NCBI GenBank assembly: GCA_040830545.1
Contig: JBFOMB010000119.1
Span: forward strand, 1-37,970
Length of the DNA: 37,970 nt
Direction of reading: 5' to 3'
From: HXMU1420-2 sp040830545
GTDB taxonomy: Bacteria; Pseudomonadota; Alphaproteobacteria; Rhodobacterales; Rhodobacteraceae
Shown here: positions 17,618 through 25,814 of the stretch, in pieces
Numbering within the stretch: the first letter of the stretch is position 1
How the letters are laid out: each line of letters opens with the position of its first letter
Program-made: the position numbers and the translations under genes
The notes under the pieces: model-generated
Databases searched by the model: none
Told to the model about the DNA's origin: nothing
Seen by the model: only the letters and a program-made list of their open reading frames with translations

Positions 17618-18382
17618 ATGACTCGAAAAGAGCAGCTTCACGGAGGAATACGATTCTCAGGCGGAATCGAACCGGAACTGGAAGACCTGGCGCAGTTGGC
17701 ATCCGTCACGCTGCGCGATTCGGGCTTGGTTGTGGAGCGTCACAACCTGCTGCCTGATGGCGCGGTGCGGCTGGTGTCGTCTCGTGCCCTGATGGACCTG
17801 AAACGGACACTTTTGGACGGGCGCGTACGGCTGGCCATCACACTACGCATGGCCGACCCGCAAGAGGTCAAAAGCAAACAAACCCAACGCATCCTCATGC
17901 TTTGCCTTTTCCGCATGCTGCGTGTCTACCCCGCGCACAGCGTTGAATGGTTATCCACCGAGACAGTCCTGCCTGCGGGGCAGTTCATGACGGTGTTCGG
18001 CGATCTGTCCCCCAACACGATTTTGGGAGACACAAAACCCATCCGCCCCGCACGACTTGGATTTGAACCCGTCGAGGAAACTGCACACGCGCTGTCTTCG
18101 CGATGCGAGGAACTCTCGGGGGCGAACCATCACCCTTACGATCCGACACAGTTGGACGAGATTGCACAGGACGACAACAACGATATCCGCAGGCTGGCGA
18201 CATGGGGCATGACCGGTGTTGTCACCTGCCTATCCGGGCCGGTTGGCCTGTCCATGGCTGCGGTCAACCTGCTGCGGGGCGAGGATTTTCGGCTGAACAC
18301 ACAGGTTTTGTCGCTGACCGGGTTCCTGTGCGTGACCTCTTCGACCGGGGTCATGGCCCAGATCGTGTCGACGATTACGTAA
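17618..18382 (+). CDS. Unknown protein with a C-terminal hydrophobic pair
   Basis: The 254-residue product is not recognised. The soluble N-terminal 190 residues have no motif I can name. The C-terminal part has two hydrophobic stretches, MTGVVTCLSGPVGLSMAAVN and VLSLTGFLCVTSSTGVMAQI, that could form a hairpin in the membrane. ATG 17618 follows GGAGGCGAGCAA, a strong RBS; the longer frame from 17489 overlaps the transglycosylase and is rejected. Its 3' end overlaps the convergent HODM-type gene by 8 bp. Confidence 0.75.
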   Translation: MTRKEQLHGGIRFSGGIEPELEDLAQLASVTLRDSGLVVERHNLLPDGAVRLVSSRALMDLKRTLLDGRVRLAITLRMADPQEVKSKQTQRILMLCLFRMLRVYPAHSVEWLSTETVLPAGQFMTVFGDLSPNTILGDTKPIRPARLGFEPVEETAHALSSRCEELSGANHHPYDPTQLDEIAQDDNNDIRRLATWGMTGVVTCLSGPVGLSMAAVNLLRGEDFRLNTQVLSLTGFLCVTSSTGVMAQIVSTIT

Positions 18383-19094
18383 ACGTCACCGCTGCCGCAT
18401 CTTCGGGCTGCAACAGAAACGTGTGGATGGAAAACACTACGGCCTGGGTTTCGGGTAGCCGCAGAATGCACTGACGCTCGCTGCGCAGATAGCCGCCTTC
18501 GACCCGTTTCTCCGGGGACTTGGGCTGGAACAAGTCCGGATTGCTGTACCACAGCGCATTGTAGCGCCAAATTGGCCGACCAGGGCGCACGCCATCAAAC
18601 AGACGCTGCACGCGGCGTGTGATGTTGTCATCGTACTCCGAAACCGGGTCGTGAATGATGGACAAGGGTCGCAGAAATTTCTCGGCCAATGTCCAGTTGG
18701 CTGGAAAACACAGCACCGCGCCGGTCAGAACGTGTTCATCCCCCAGCTTTTGAAGGATGACGAAATCGTCCTGCACGATGCGCCCCAGCGTTCCCAACGG
18801 GTCGTCGCGATCCACGGTCACACGCACACCATCCGGGCGGGTCACAGTTTCCCCTGCATCCGGGTACTTTTCCGCCAAAACCATCGCCAGCAATTCATCC
18901 GCAGCCGAGCGCGCCTGCGGATCCAGAACCAGAACCGCGCCCCGTTTTTCGCGCAATAGACGGTCCCGCTCGGCCATCTGATCAGCAAACGCTTCGTCAA
19001 AAATCAGCCAGGGATCGTCGCCCAATGGCTGAATTCCGGGCAGCGCCCTTTTGACCGGATCATAAGGCATGCGGGTTTGAAATGCTGTTGTCAT
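18375..19094 (-). CDS. DUF3445 / heme-dependent oxidative N-demethylase-like protein
   Basis: The 239-residue protein matches the DUF3445 family: GDDPWLIFDEAFADQMAERD, VLCFPANWTLAEKFLRPLSI, IHDPVSEYDDNITRRVQRLF, and a strand-rich C-terminus (LRSERQCILRLPETQAVVFS). Characterised members are the heme-containing alpha subunit of oxidative N-demethylases (HODM; dimethylamine oxidation). No partner reductase subunits are nearby, so the reaction here is open. It is convergent with the unknown gene at 17618 and divergent from the kinase-like gene at 19197. Confidence 0.8.
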   Translation of the reverse strand: MTTAFQTRMPYDPVKRALPGIQPLGDDPWLIFDEAFADQMAERDRLLREKRGAVLVLDPQARSAADELLAMVLAEKYPDAGETVTRPDGVRVTVDRDDPLGTLGRIVQDDFVILQKLGDEHVLTGAVLCFPANWTLAEKFLRPLSIIHDPVSEYDDNITRRVQRLFDGVRPGRPIWRYNALWYSNPDLFQPKSPEKRVEGGYLRSERQCILRLPETQAVVFSIHTFLLQPEDAAAVTFT

Positions 19095-19196
19095 GGGCCC
19101 TGTTTATACTGACCCTGCCTTACGCACAATTTGCGGTTGGCCCTGCCCTGACAGCGGGTTAGGGATTGGCCGATCCAACAGCGTTTCGGGTGCACC

Positions 19197-19784
19197 ATGA
19201 CACCGCCCCTGCCCCATGCCCGCCGAATTCACGTTTTCGGCGCAAGCGGATCTGGCGTGACGACGCTGGGTCGGGCGCTGGCCAATGCTCTGGCGGCCCC
19301 CAGTCACGACACGGATGATTACTTCTGGGAACCAACAGACCCGCCCTATACCACGAACCGCCCCGTCGAAGAACGCCTGACGCTGATGCAGCAACTGTTC
19401 CTGCCGCGCCCTGACTGGGTCTTGTCCGGCAGTCTGATCGGTTGGGGCGATCCGTTGATCCCGCATTTCGACGCGGTCATTTTCGTCAGACTACCGCTCA
19501 GCACCCGGCTGGCCCGCCTGCGCGACCGAGAAACGCTGCGCTATGGGAAGGACGCATTGAAACCGGGCGGCACACATCACCAAGCCTACTCCGATTTCAT
19601 GACCTGGGCTGAAAGCTACGACGATCCTTACTTCTCCGGCCGCAGCCTGATGGCGCATCGTGACTGGCTGGCTACCCTGCCCTGCCCGGTGCTGGAGGTT
19701 GATACCACGCCCACAACCACAGCTGTACTGGAGCACGTTCTAAGCTGGCTCCGCAGCTTAAATGCGACGCCGGGTGTTCGGTAA
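19197..19784 (+). CDS. P-loop nucleotide kinase-like protein
   Basis: The 195-residue protein has a Walker A loop (GASGSGVTT, residues about 15-23) followed by an acidic HDTDDYFW block, a DAVIFVRLPLSTRLARLRDR lid-like region, and a short C-terminal helix. It resembles the adenylate/shikimate kinase-like AAA_17/18 group that occurs widely in bacteria with unknown substrates. It stands 62 bp before dddP on the same strand and could share its transcript. No clear RBS was seen before the ATG. Confidence 0.78.
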   Translation: MTPPLPHARRIHVFGASGSGVTTLGRALANALAAPSHDTDDYFWEPTDPPYTTNRPVEERLTLMQQLFLPRPDWVLSGSLIGWGDPLIPHFDAVIFVRLPLSTRLARLRDRETLRYGKDALKPGGTHHQAYSDFMTWAESYDDPYFSGRSLMAHRDWLATLPCPVLEVDTTPTTTAVLEHVLSWLRSLNATPGVR

Positions 19785-19846
19785 CGGACAGGAATCAGGT
19801 CAAAGCGCGCGACAGTCTTCCAATGGCAAGGAAGATGGAACCGCGC

Positions 19847-21190
19847 ATGAACACACATTACCGCGACACCCGCAAGATCGACCCGACCCGTGGCGCCACA
19901 ATGGGCGATGGCACACCAAACGATCAGAACCGGATCGAAATCGGCCCAACACAATTGGCTTTCTCGGAATGGGCAGAAGCAGGTCTGGAATTGCCGAACC
20001 TCCCCAAAATGCGTGAATACCGCTGGCAGCGCCTGACCCGGCACATTGTGGATCGCGGATACGCTGGCCTGCTGATGTTCGACCCGCTCAACATCCGATA
20101 TTCGACCGACAGCACAAACATGCAACTGTGGAACACACATAACCCGTTCCGCGCCGTTCTGGTTTGCGCGGATGGCTATATGGTGATGTGGGACTACAAG
20201 AACTCCCCGTTCCTGTCGAAATTCAACCCGCTGGTGCGCGAACAACGCTCAGGCGCAGACCTGTTCTACTTCGACCGGGGGGACAAGACAGACGTAGCCG
20301 CCGATGTGTTTTCCAACGAAGTGCGCGTTTTGCTGGAAGAACACGCGCCGGGCAACAAACGGCTGGCGGTGGACAAGGTCATGCTGCACGGGCTGCGCGC
20401 GCTGGAGGCGCAGGGGTTCGAGATCATGGAGGGCGAGGAAGTCACGGAAAAATCCCGCTCGGTCAAAGGGCCGGATGAAATCCTTGCCATGCGCTGCGCC
20501 AGCAACGCATGTGAGGCTGCCGTGGCCGAGATGGAGCGCGTCGCACGTTCCGGTGTCCCTCAGGGAAATATGAGCGAGGATGACATCTGGGCGGTACTGC
20601 ACGCCGAAAACATCCGTCGGGGCGGTGAATGGATCGAAACCCGGCTGCTGACCTCGGGGCCACGCACGAACCCGTGGTTTCAGGAATGTGGCGGGCGGAT
20701 CGTCCAGAACAACGAAATCGTCGCCTTTGATACGGACCTTGTCGGGTCCTACGGTATCTGCGTGGACATCTCGCGCACGTGGTGGGTTGGCGATCAGAAA
20801 CCGACCGATGCCATGGTCTATGCGATGCAACACGCGCATGAACACATCATGACCAATATGGAAATGCTGAAACCCGGCGTCATGATCCCGGACCTGACGG
20901 CCAATTGCCACCGCTTGGACGATCAATTCCAGAAAGGCAAATACGGCTGCCTCATGCATGGTGTCGGCCTATGTGACGAATGGCCATTGGTCGCCTACCC
21001 GGACAAGGCCGTTGCCGGGGCTTTCGATTACGCGCTGGAACCGGGCATGGTGCTGTGTGTCGAAGTTCTGGCCAGCCCCGAGGGCGGGGATTTTTCAATC
21101 AAGCTGGAGGATCAGGTTCTGATTACCGAAGACGGGTACGAAAACCTGACGACCTATCCGTTTGATCCGATGCTGATGGGCGTGGCGTGA
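19847..21190 (+). CDS. dddP: DMSP lyase DddP (M24-like fold)
   Basis: The 447-residue protein has the M24 creatinase/aminopeptidase fold, and its sequence (for example MFDPLNIRYSTDSTNMQLWN and RTNPWFQECGGR) matches the DddP family. With ATG 19847 the iron ligands fall at D295, D297, D307, H371, E406 and E421, the numbering published for Ruegeria DddP, and Y366 and D377 are also present. This supports the start, although another in-frame ATG lies 24 bp upstream. DddP cleaves dimethylsulfoniopropionate to dimethyl sulfide and acrylate in the cytoplasm. No dmdA, acrylate (acuI/acuN) or DMSP transport gene is adjacent. Downstream, a hydrolase-OsmC fusion follows after 116 bp. Confidence 0.95.
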   Translation: MNTHYRDTRKIDPTRGATMGDGTPNDQNRIEIGPTQLAFSEWAEAGLELPNLPKMREYRWQRLTRHIVDRGYAGLLMFDPLNIRYSTDSTNMQLWNTHNPFRAVLVCADGYMVMWDYKNSPFLSKFNPLVREQRSGADLFYFDRGDKTDVAADVFSNEVRVLLEEHAPGNKRLAVDKVMLHGLRALEAQGFEIMEGEEVTEKSRSVKGPDEILAMRCASNACEAAVAEMERVARSGVPQGNMSEDDIWAVLHAENIRRGGEWIETRLLTSGPRTNPWFQECGGRIVQNNEIVAFDTDLVGSYGICVDISRTWWVGDQKPTDAMVYAMQHAHEHIMTNMEMLKPGVMIPDLTANCHRLDDQFQKGKYGCLMHGVGLCDEWPLVAYPDKAVAGAFDYALEPGMVLCVEVLASPEGGDFSIKLEDQVLITEDGYENLTTYPFDPMLMGVA

Positions 21191-21229
21191 ACACGTCACA
21201 AAATGCACGCACCGGCAAACAATAAACAC

Positions 21230-21241
21230 GCTCACGTGAGC
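21230..21241. promoter_or_regulatory. 12-bp perfect palindrome between dddP and the hydrolase-OsmC gene
   Basis: GCTCACGTGAGC is self-complementary and lies 66 bp before the next start codon. It could be a dimeric regulator's site. I know of no assigned regulator for it. Confidence 0.35.
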
Positions 21242-21306
21242 AGCATGTCAAAGCCCTTCCCCCGGCCGCATAGGTGCTCCACCTTGCAGTCGAAAGGAGC
21301 GACTCC

Positions 21307-22518
21307 ATGCCCACCGAACGCATTACATTCCCCGGTCATTCCGGGGCAGCTTTGGCCGCCCGTCTGGATATGCCAAGTGGTCCGCATCTGGCCACTGCAT
21401 TGTTTGCGCATTGCTTTACCTGCGGCAAAGACATCGCCGCCGCGCGCCGCATTGCCAGCCGTTTGGCGTCCATGGGCATCGCGGTCATGCGGTTTGACTT
21501 TACCGGGCTGGGTCACAGCGACGGGGAGTTTTCCAACACCTCCTTCACCTCGAACGTCGAGGATCTGGTGGCAGCCGGGGCCTATCTGACGGAACGGGGC
21601 ATGCCACCGGCCTTGCTGATCGGGCATTCTCTGGGCGGGGCGGCGGTGCTGCGCGCGCGGGCGGGCATACCGTCGGTGCAGGCGGTCGCAACGCTGGGCG
21701 CGCCATTTGATCCGGGGCATGTCGCGCATAACTTCGCGGATCAGATCGAAAACATCCGCGCCAATGGTCAGGCCGAGGTCACGCTGGCAGGCCGTCCGTT
21801 CTGCATCGGGCAGGGCTTTGTCGACGACATCAGTCAGGCCAATCTGGAACCGGCCATCGCCTCGCTCAAGGCTGCGTTGCTGGTGCTGCACGCACCGCTG
21901 GATGACACGGTCGACATCGACAACGCGGGCCGCATCTTTGGCGCGGCGAAACATCCCAAAAGCTTTGTGACATTGGACAAAGCCGACCACCTGATTTCAC
22001 GCGCCGAAGACGCGGAATACGCCGCCGACGTGATCGCAGCCTGGGTCGAACGGTACATCAGCCTGAAGCCGCCTGCCCCGCCCCCAGGCGCACCCGAAGG
22101 GATCGTACGCGTGTCCGAGGCAGACCCGACCGGGTTCCTTCAGGACGTGGTCAGCGGGCCGGAGCACCGCACACTGGCGGATGAACCCAAGGCTTATGGC
22201 GGGACCGATCTGGGCATGTCGCCTTATGGCTTTGTGTCAGCCGGGTTGGGGGCCTGCACGTCGATGACAGTCCGCATGTACGCAAGGCGCAAAGGCTGGC
22301 CGCTGACCCATGTCAGCGTCGAGGTGAGCCACGACAAGGTCCATGCGCAGGACGCCGAAACCGGCGCGACCTCCAAAATCGACGAATTCCGCCGCCGGAT
22401 TACGCTGGAGGGCAACCTGACGCCCGAGCAACGCGCGCGGCTGCTGGAAATCGCCGACAAATGCCCCGTGCACCGAACCCTGGAACACGGGGCAAAGGTT
22501 GTGACCGAACTGGTTTAG
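21307..22518 (+). CDS. Alpha/beta hydrolase-OsmC fusion protein
   Basis: The 403-residue protein joins two domains. Residues about 1-255 are an alpha/beta hydrolase with the nucleophile elbow GHSLGG (S108), and a late His in KADHLI. Residues about 270-403 are an OsmC/Ohr-type domain with redox cysteines C317 (GLGACTSMTVRMYA) and C386 (CPVHRTL), which reduce organic hydroperoxides in related proteins. The fusion is common in proteobacteria, and its physiological substrate is unknown. ATG 21307 follows AAAGGAG. The combination fits detoxification of peroxides or reactive acyl compounds, possibly next to DMSP breakdown, but this is inference. Confidence 0.88.
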   Translation: MPTERITFPGHSGAALAARLDMPSGPHLATALFAHCFTCGKDIAAARRIASRLASMGIAVMRFDFTGLGHSDGEFSNTSFTSNVEDLVAAGAYLTERGMPPALLIGHSLGGAAVLRARAGIPSVQAVATLGAPFDPGHVAHNFADQIENIRANGQAEVTLAGRPFCIGQGFVDDISQANLEPAIASLKAALLVLHAPLDDTVDIDNAGRIFGAAKHPKSFVTLDKADHLISRAEDAEYAADVIAAWVERYISLKPPAPPPGAPEGIVRVSEADPTGFLQDVVSGPEHRTLADEPKAYGGTDLGMSPYGFVSAGLGACTSMTVRMYARRKGWPLTHVSVEVSHDKVHAQDAETGATSKIDEFRRRITLEGNLTPEQRARLLEIADKCPVHRTLEHGAKVVTELV

Positions 22519-22580
22519 GAGTCGCTCAGAGCGCTGAAACGTTCATAGTGGCCCCGTAGTAGCAAGGCAGGGGGTCAAAA

Positions 22581-24068
22581 ATGCACAGCACAGCATCCAA
22601 TTTCCTGATCATCATTTCAGATGAACATCGAAAGGATGCGATGGGCTGTGCAGGGCATCCGATTGTCAAAACGCCCAATCTGGACGCACTGGCCGCGCGC
22701 GGGACGCGGTTTACCAACGCCTACACGCCCTCGCCCATGTGCGTGCCGACCCGCGCAGCGATTGCCACTGGCGATCACGTTCACAAAACGGGCAACTGGG
22801 ACAGCGCATCGCCTTATAACGGGTCGGTCCGCAGTTGGATGCGCCATCTGCGCGATCAGGGGATCGAAACGGTTTCAATTGGCAAGCTGCATTTTCGCTC
22901 TGTCGAGGATGACAATGGGTTTTCCGAGGAAATCCTGCCAATGCATGTGGTGGGCGGTATCGGTTGGCCTGTCGGATTGTTGCGGGAAAACCCCCCGGCT
23001 TATGACGCAGCCGCCGAACTGGCCGCCGACGTGGGTGTCGGCGACAGCAACTACACCGACTATGACCGCGACATCACCGACGCTGCAGAACACTGGCTAC
23101 ACAACAAGGCTGGGTCTGACACGCCTTGGGCTGCATTTGTGTCGCTCGTCAGTCCCCATTATCCGCTGACCTGCCCCGAAGACTTCTATGCCATGTACGA
23201 CCCTCAACAGGTCGATTTGCCAGTGGGCTGCGAAACCAAACTGCGCCCCGATCATAGCGAGTTGGAGAATATCGCGGCGTTCTTTCACTATGACCAGTAC
23301 TTCGACGAACAGAAAATGCGCGAGGCCAAGGCAGCCTATTACGGCCTGACCAGCTTCATGGACGATTGCGTCGGGCGGATTTTGGCGGCGCTGGTGGCCA
23401 GCGGGCAGGCCGAGAATACTGTGGTCGTTTACGTTTCTGACCACGGAGACATGATGGGGGATCAGGGGTTCTGGACCAAACAGGTGATGTACGAACAATC
23501 CGCAGGTGTGCCCATGATCATCGCCGGTCCAGGCGTGCCTGAGAGGCGAGAGGTTCGAACCGGAGCATCGCTGATTGATCTTGCGGCCACAGCAGTTGAC
23601 GTGACCGGGGTTGAGCATGACGAGATCAGCCGAGCATTACCCGGGATATCCCTGCGTACGCTTGCCAATGCAGAGGATGACTGGGAGCGCACGATCCTCA
23701 GCGAATATCATGATGGCGGGTCGACCACCGGCACGTTCATGATCCGCTGGCGGGACTGGAAATACGTGCACTACGTGGGTCACGACTCGCAACTCTTTGA
23801 CCTCAAATCAGACCCAGACGAGCTGGAAGATCTCGCCGTGCTTCGCCCGAACCATCCCGACACCGTTGCAGCCTTGGCTGAAGGCGAGCGTCGCCTGCGG
23901 GAAATCTGCGATCCCGCCGCAGTAAACGCCCGGTGTTTCGCAGATCAGAAGGCAAAGATTGCGGCATTAGGTGGGGAGGAGGCGTGCCTTACGGCGTACC
24001 GGTTCAATCACACCCCAACGCCGTCCGAGCAGGCGAAGATGGCCGAAAGCAGGGTTTCTAAACAATAA
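22581..24068 (+). CDS. Sulfatase-family hydrolase (choline-sulfatase-like)
   Basis: The 495-residue protein is an alkaline phosphatase-superfamily sulfatase. The calcium-site Asp/Glu block is LIIISDEHRKDAMGC. The formylglycine motif is C54-V-P-T-R58 with TG downstream, a Cys type that needs the formylglycine-generating enzyme. YVSDHGDMMGDQG, WKYVHY and LFDLKSDPDELEDL complete the set. It would cleave a sulfate ester; the closest named type is choline-O-sulfatase or related N-type enzymes, but I cannot assign the substrate. There is no signal peptide, so action is cytoplasmic. A GGGGG stretch stands about 10 bases before the ATG. It follows the hydrolase-OsmC gene by 62 bp. Confidence 0.88.
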   Translation: MHSTASNFLIIISDEHRKDAMGCAGHPIVKTPNLDALAARGTRFTNAYTPSPMCVPTRAAIATGDHVHKTGNWDSASPYNGSVRSWMRHLRDQGIETVSIGKLHFRSVEDDNGFSEEILPMHVVGGIGWPVGLLRENPPAYDAAAELAADVGVGDSNYTDYDRDITDAAEHWLHNKAGSDTPWAAFVSLVSPHYPLTCPEDFYAMYDPQQVDLPVGCETKLRPDHSELENIAAFFHYDQYFDEQKMREAKAAYYGLTSFMDDCVGRILAALVASGQAENTVVVYVSDHGDMMGDQGFWTKQVMYEQSAGVPMIIAGPGVPERREVRTGASLIDLAATAVDVTGVEHDEISRALPGISLRTLANAEDDWERTILSEYHDGGSTTGTFMIRWRDWKYVHYVGHDSQLFDLKSDPDELEDLAVLRPNHPDTVAALAEGERRLREICDPAAVNARCFADQKAKIAALGGEEACLTAYRFNHTPTPSEQAKMAESRVSKQ

Positions 24069-24074
24069 GTTGGA

Positions 24075-24090
24075 TATGCCCTGAGGCATA
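24075..24090 (+). terminator. Weak hairpin after the sulfatase gene
   Basis: TATGCC-CTGA-GGCATA starts 7 bp after the stop. No U-tract follows, so its termination role is uncertain. Confidence 0.3.
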
Positions 24091-24114
24091 CCCGTCCTAT
24101 CCAGCATCCAATCT

Positions 24115-24393
24115 CTATCGTAGACGCCCCGGGCGAGCAGGCAGCGGTCTGGCAACCGGGGGCCGGTGAATTGGCGGCTTGGCCACTGGCGGTCGCGCGA
24201 TGGGATGCTCTGGACGCGGCCTGTCCGGGCGCGGCGGCCGGGGATAGCCGTAATAGTAGTCGTTCCAGATCATTGAATCGTAATAGACCCCGGTGCTCAC
24301 GCTGCCCGTGGCATTCGGATCGCAGGCTGACAAGGAAAAGGCGGCCCCGGTCAGGGACACCACGAGGTAAATGGTTTTGATACTCGCTGTCAT
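24115..24393 (-). CDS. Small proline-rich predicted lipoprotein
   Basis: The 92-residue product starts MTASIKTIYLVVSLTGAAFS and has lipobox SLSAC (Cys 24). A short tyrosine-rich part (YYYGYPRPP) is followed by a proline/arginine-rich tail with repeats of (R/K/H)PPVA type. An in-frame GTG 15 bp upstream overlaps the previous gene's stop (GTGA) and is a possible alternative start that would still give a lipoprotein. The tail resembles those that bridge to the cell wall or are disordered; function is unknown. It lies immediately downstream of the exported protein at 24405. Confidence 0.72.
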   Translation of the reverse strand: MTASIKTIYLVVSLTGAAFSLSACDPNATGSVSTGVYYDSMIWNDYYYGYPRPPRPDRPRPEHPIARPPVAKPPIHRPPVARPLPARPGRLR

Positions 24394-24404
24394 CTTGTCA
24401 ACCC

Positions 24405-24959
24405 TCACCGCGCCACGCGGAACGAGTCAAAGACCGCGTTCACGTCGTTGACAAAATCAGGGTCCACGTCCGCCTCCATCACCACCAGCGAGATGGCAAC
24501 GCGCCGCCCCGGCAGGTCGATCAGCACGGCGGTGAAATTCACCCCTCGGCTGCCACGCCGCCCTGTTCCGGCAAACCGTGCTGCTGGTCGCCCACCAACG
24601 GTTACTCGTTCCCGCGTCGTGACTTCGGGCTCGGTCACTACGAACCTCCCGATCTCGGACAGATACTCAACCGCCTGATCATAAGTCTGTACCCCATGCG
24701 GGGACATGAACCCCATCCAGACCCCGTCTTCAGTCTGTGGCTGCAATCCGATCACTCGGTTGATCAACCGCGCCTCTTCTGACCCAGGGGGTGTCACGCT
24801 GCGCTGCCCGCCAGCCCGTACGGTCCAGAAATCCGGCACTGTCAGATGAAACAGCGACCGCCCGTCATCGCGATAGGTGATGGGCATATCGGATAGGGCC
24901 ATTGACGGCCCCAACGCGCACAGGGCCAGCATGGCGGCCCGTTGCAAAATAGCTGGCAT
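24405..24959 (-). CDS. Exported protein of unknown function
   Basis: The 184-residue product has a signal peptide (MPAILQRAAMLALCALGPSM, cleaved near ALS). The mature part is beta-rich, with an ending DFVNDVNAVFDSFRVAR like that of other small secreted proteins whose C-terminal helix packs on a sheet. ATG 24959 follows GGAGGATCAC. The gene precedes the lipoprotein at 24115 with overlapping or 11-bp spacing, so the two are likely one operon and one envelope function. Confidence 0.75.
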   Translation of the reverse strand: MPAILQRAAMLALCALGPSMALSDMPITYRDDGRSLFHLTVPDFWTVRAGGQRSVTPPGSEEARLINRVIGLQPQTEDGVWMGFMSPHGVQTYDQAVEYLSEIGRFVVTEPEVTTRERVTVGGRPAARFAGTGRRGSRGVNFTAVLIDLPGRRVAISLVVMEADVDPDFVNDVNAVFDSFRVAR

Positions 24960-25085
24960 GTGATCCTCCACAGCAGACAAGACAGGTTGGATACTGAACA
25001 CTTCTCTACCTGGAGGGTGTGTGAAACGGACCGTCAGAACAACCCGGAATATGCAGGGCTCGAGCTGTCGCCCGGGCCCAACAAC

Positions 25086-25685
25086 TCAGCCGCGCGCGTC
25101 GCCGACCAGCTTCCACAAGGCCGGCAGCAACAGGGCCGCCAGTGCCAGCTTGATCGCGTCGCCGATCAGGAAGGGTGTCATGCCCCATTGCAGGATGGGC
25201 TTGTCCCAGCCCAGCAAAGTGCCCAGCCAGAACAGGCCCGGCACGTAGATCAGCACGTTGCCAATCAGCAACGCCAGCGCCATCCAGACCACAGACCGGT
25301 CCCAACCGCGTTGTGCCAGCGCCCCCAGTGCAACAGTGGCCAGCACAAACCCGACCAGATAGCCGCCTGTGGTTCCCGTCATATAGTCCAGCCCGGCCTT
25401 TTCAGCCGAGGACCCTGCAAAGACGTCAAAGCCCAACGCGCCGACCAGCATATAACCAAGGATTGTCACCAGACCCAAACGGGGACCATACGCGGCACCA
25501 ATTCCCAACACGGCGAAGGTGCCCATGGTGATCGGCACGGGCCACATCGGGACCTTGATCTTGGCCGAGATCGCCAACACAGCGATGCCCAATACCACCA
25601 TCATTGCCTGCTTTGCCAAACGCGCCGTTCCCGGTGTGCCCCCGATGCGATCCGCCAGAACGTCGTTACGGACAGAGATGCTCAT
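25086..25685 (-). CDS. bioY: Biotin transporter substrate-binding protein BioY
   Basis: The 199-residue protein is an integral membrane protein with about six helices. The BioY hallmarks are KVPMWPVPITMGTFAVLGIG, AAYGPRLGLVTILGYMLVGA, GFDVFAG and TGGYLVGFVLA. BioY is the S component that binds biotin and works alone or with an ECF module. The ATG at 25685 follows GGAGAAAAGA. BioM and BioN are not adjacent. I looked for a BioR-type TTATMKATAA operator upstream and did not find a clear one. Confidence 0.95.
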   Translation of the reverse strand: MSISVRNDVLADRIGGTPGTARLAKQAMMVVLGIAVLAISAKIKVPMWPVPITMGTFAVLGIGAAYGPRLGLVTILGYMLVGALGFDVFAGSSAEKAGLDYMTGTTGGYLVGFVLATVALGALAQRGWDRSVVWMALALLIGNVLIYVPGLFWLGTLLGWDKPILQWGMTPFLIGDAIKLALAALLLPALWKLVGDARG

Positions 25686-25814
25686 TCTTTTCTCCGAATT
25701 GTATTTACGCGCCAACTGATGCCGCAGTGCAGAAACAGCTGCAAGCTCAAACAACGGACCAAGCTGCGATCCGCCATATGTACCGCTTTCGGAGAACGAT
25801 CGAACGGCAACCGG

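Noticed and set aside
25686..25814. BioR operator upstream of bioY
   Set aside because: No sequence close to TTATMKATAA; only GTAAATAC, which is not a match.
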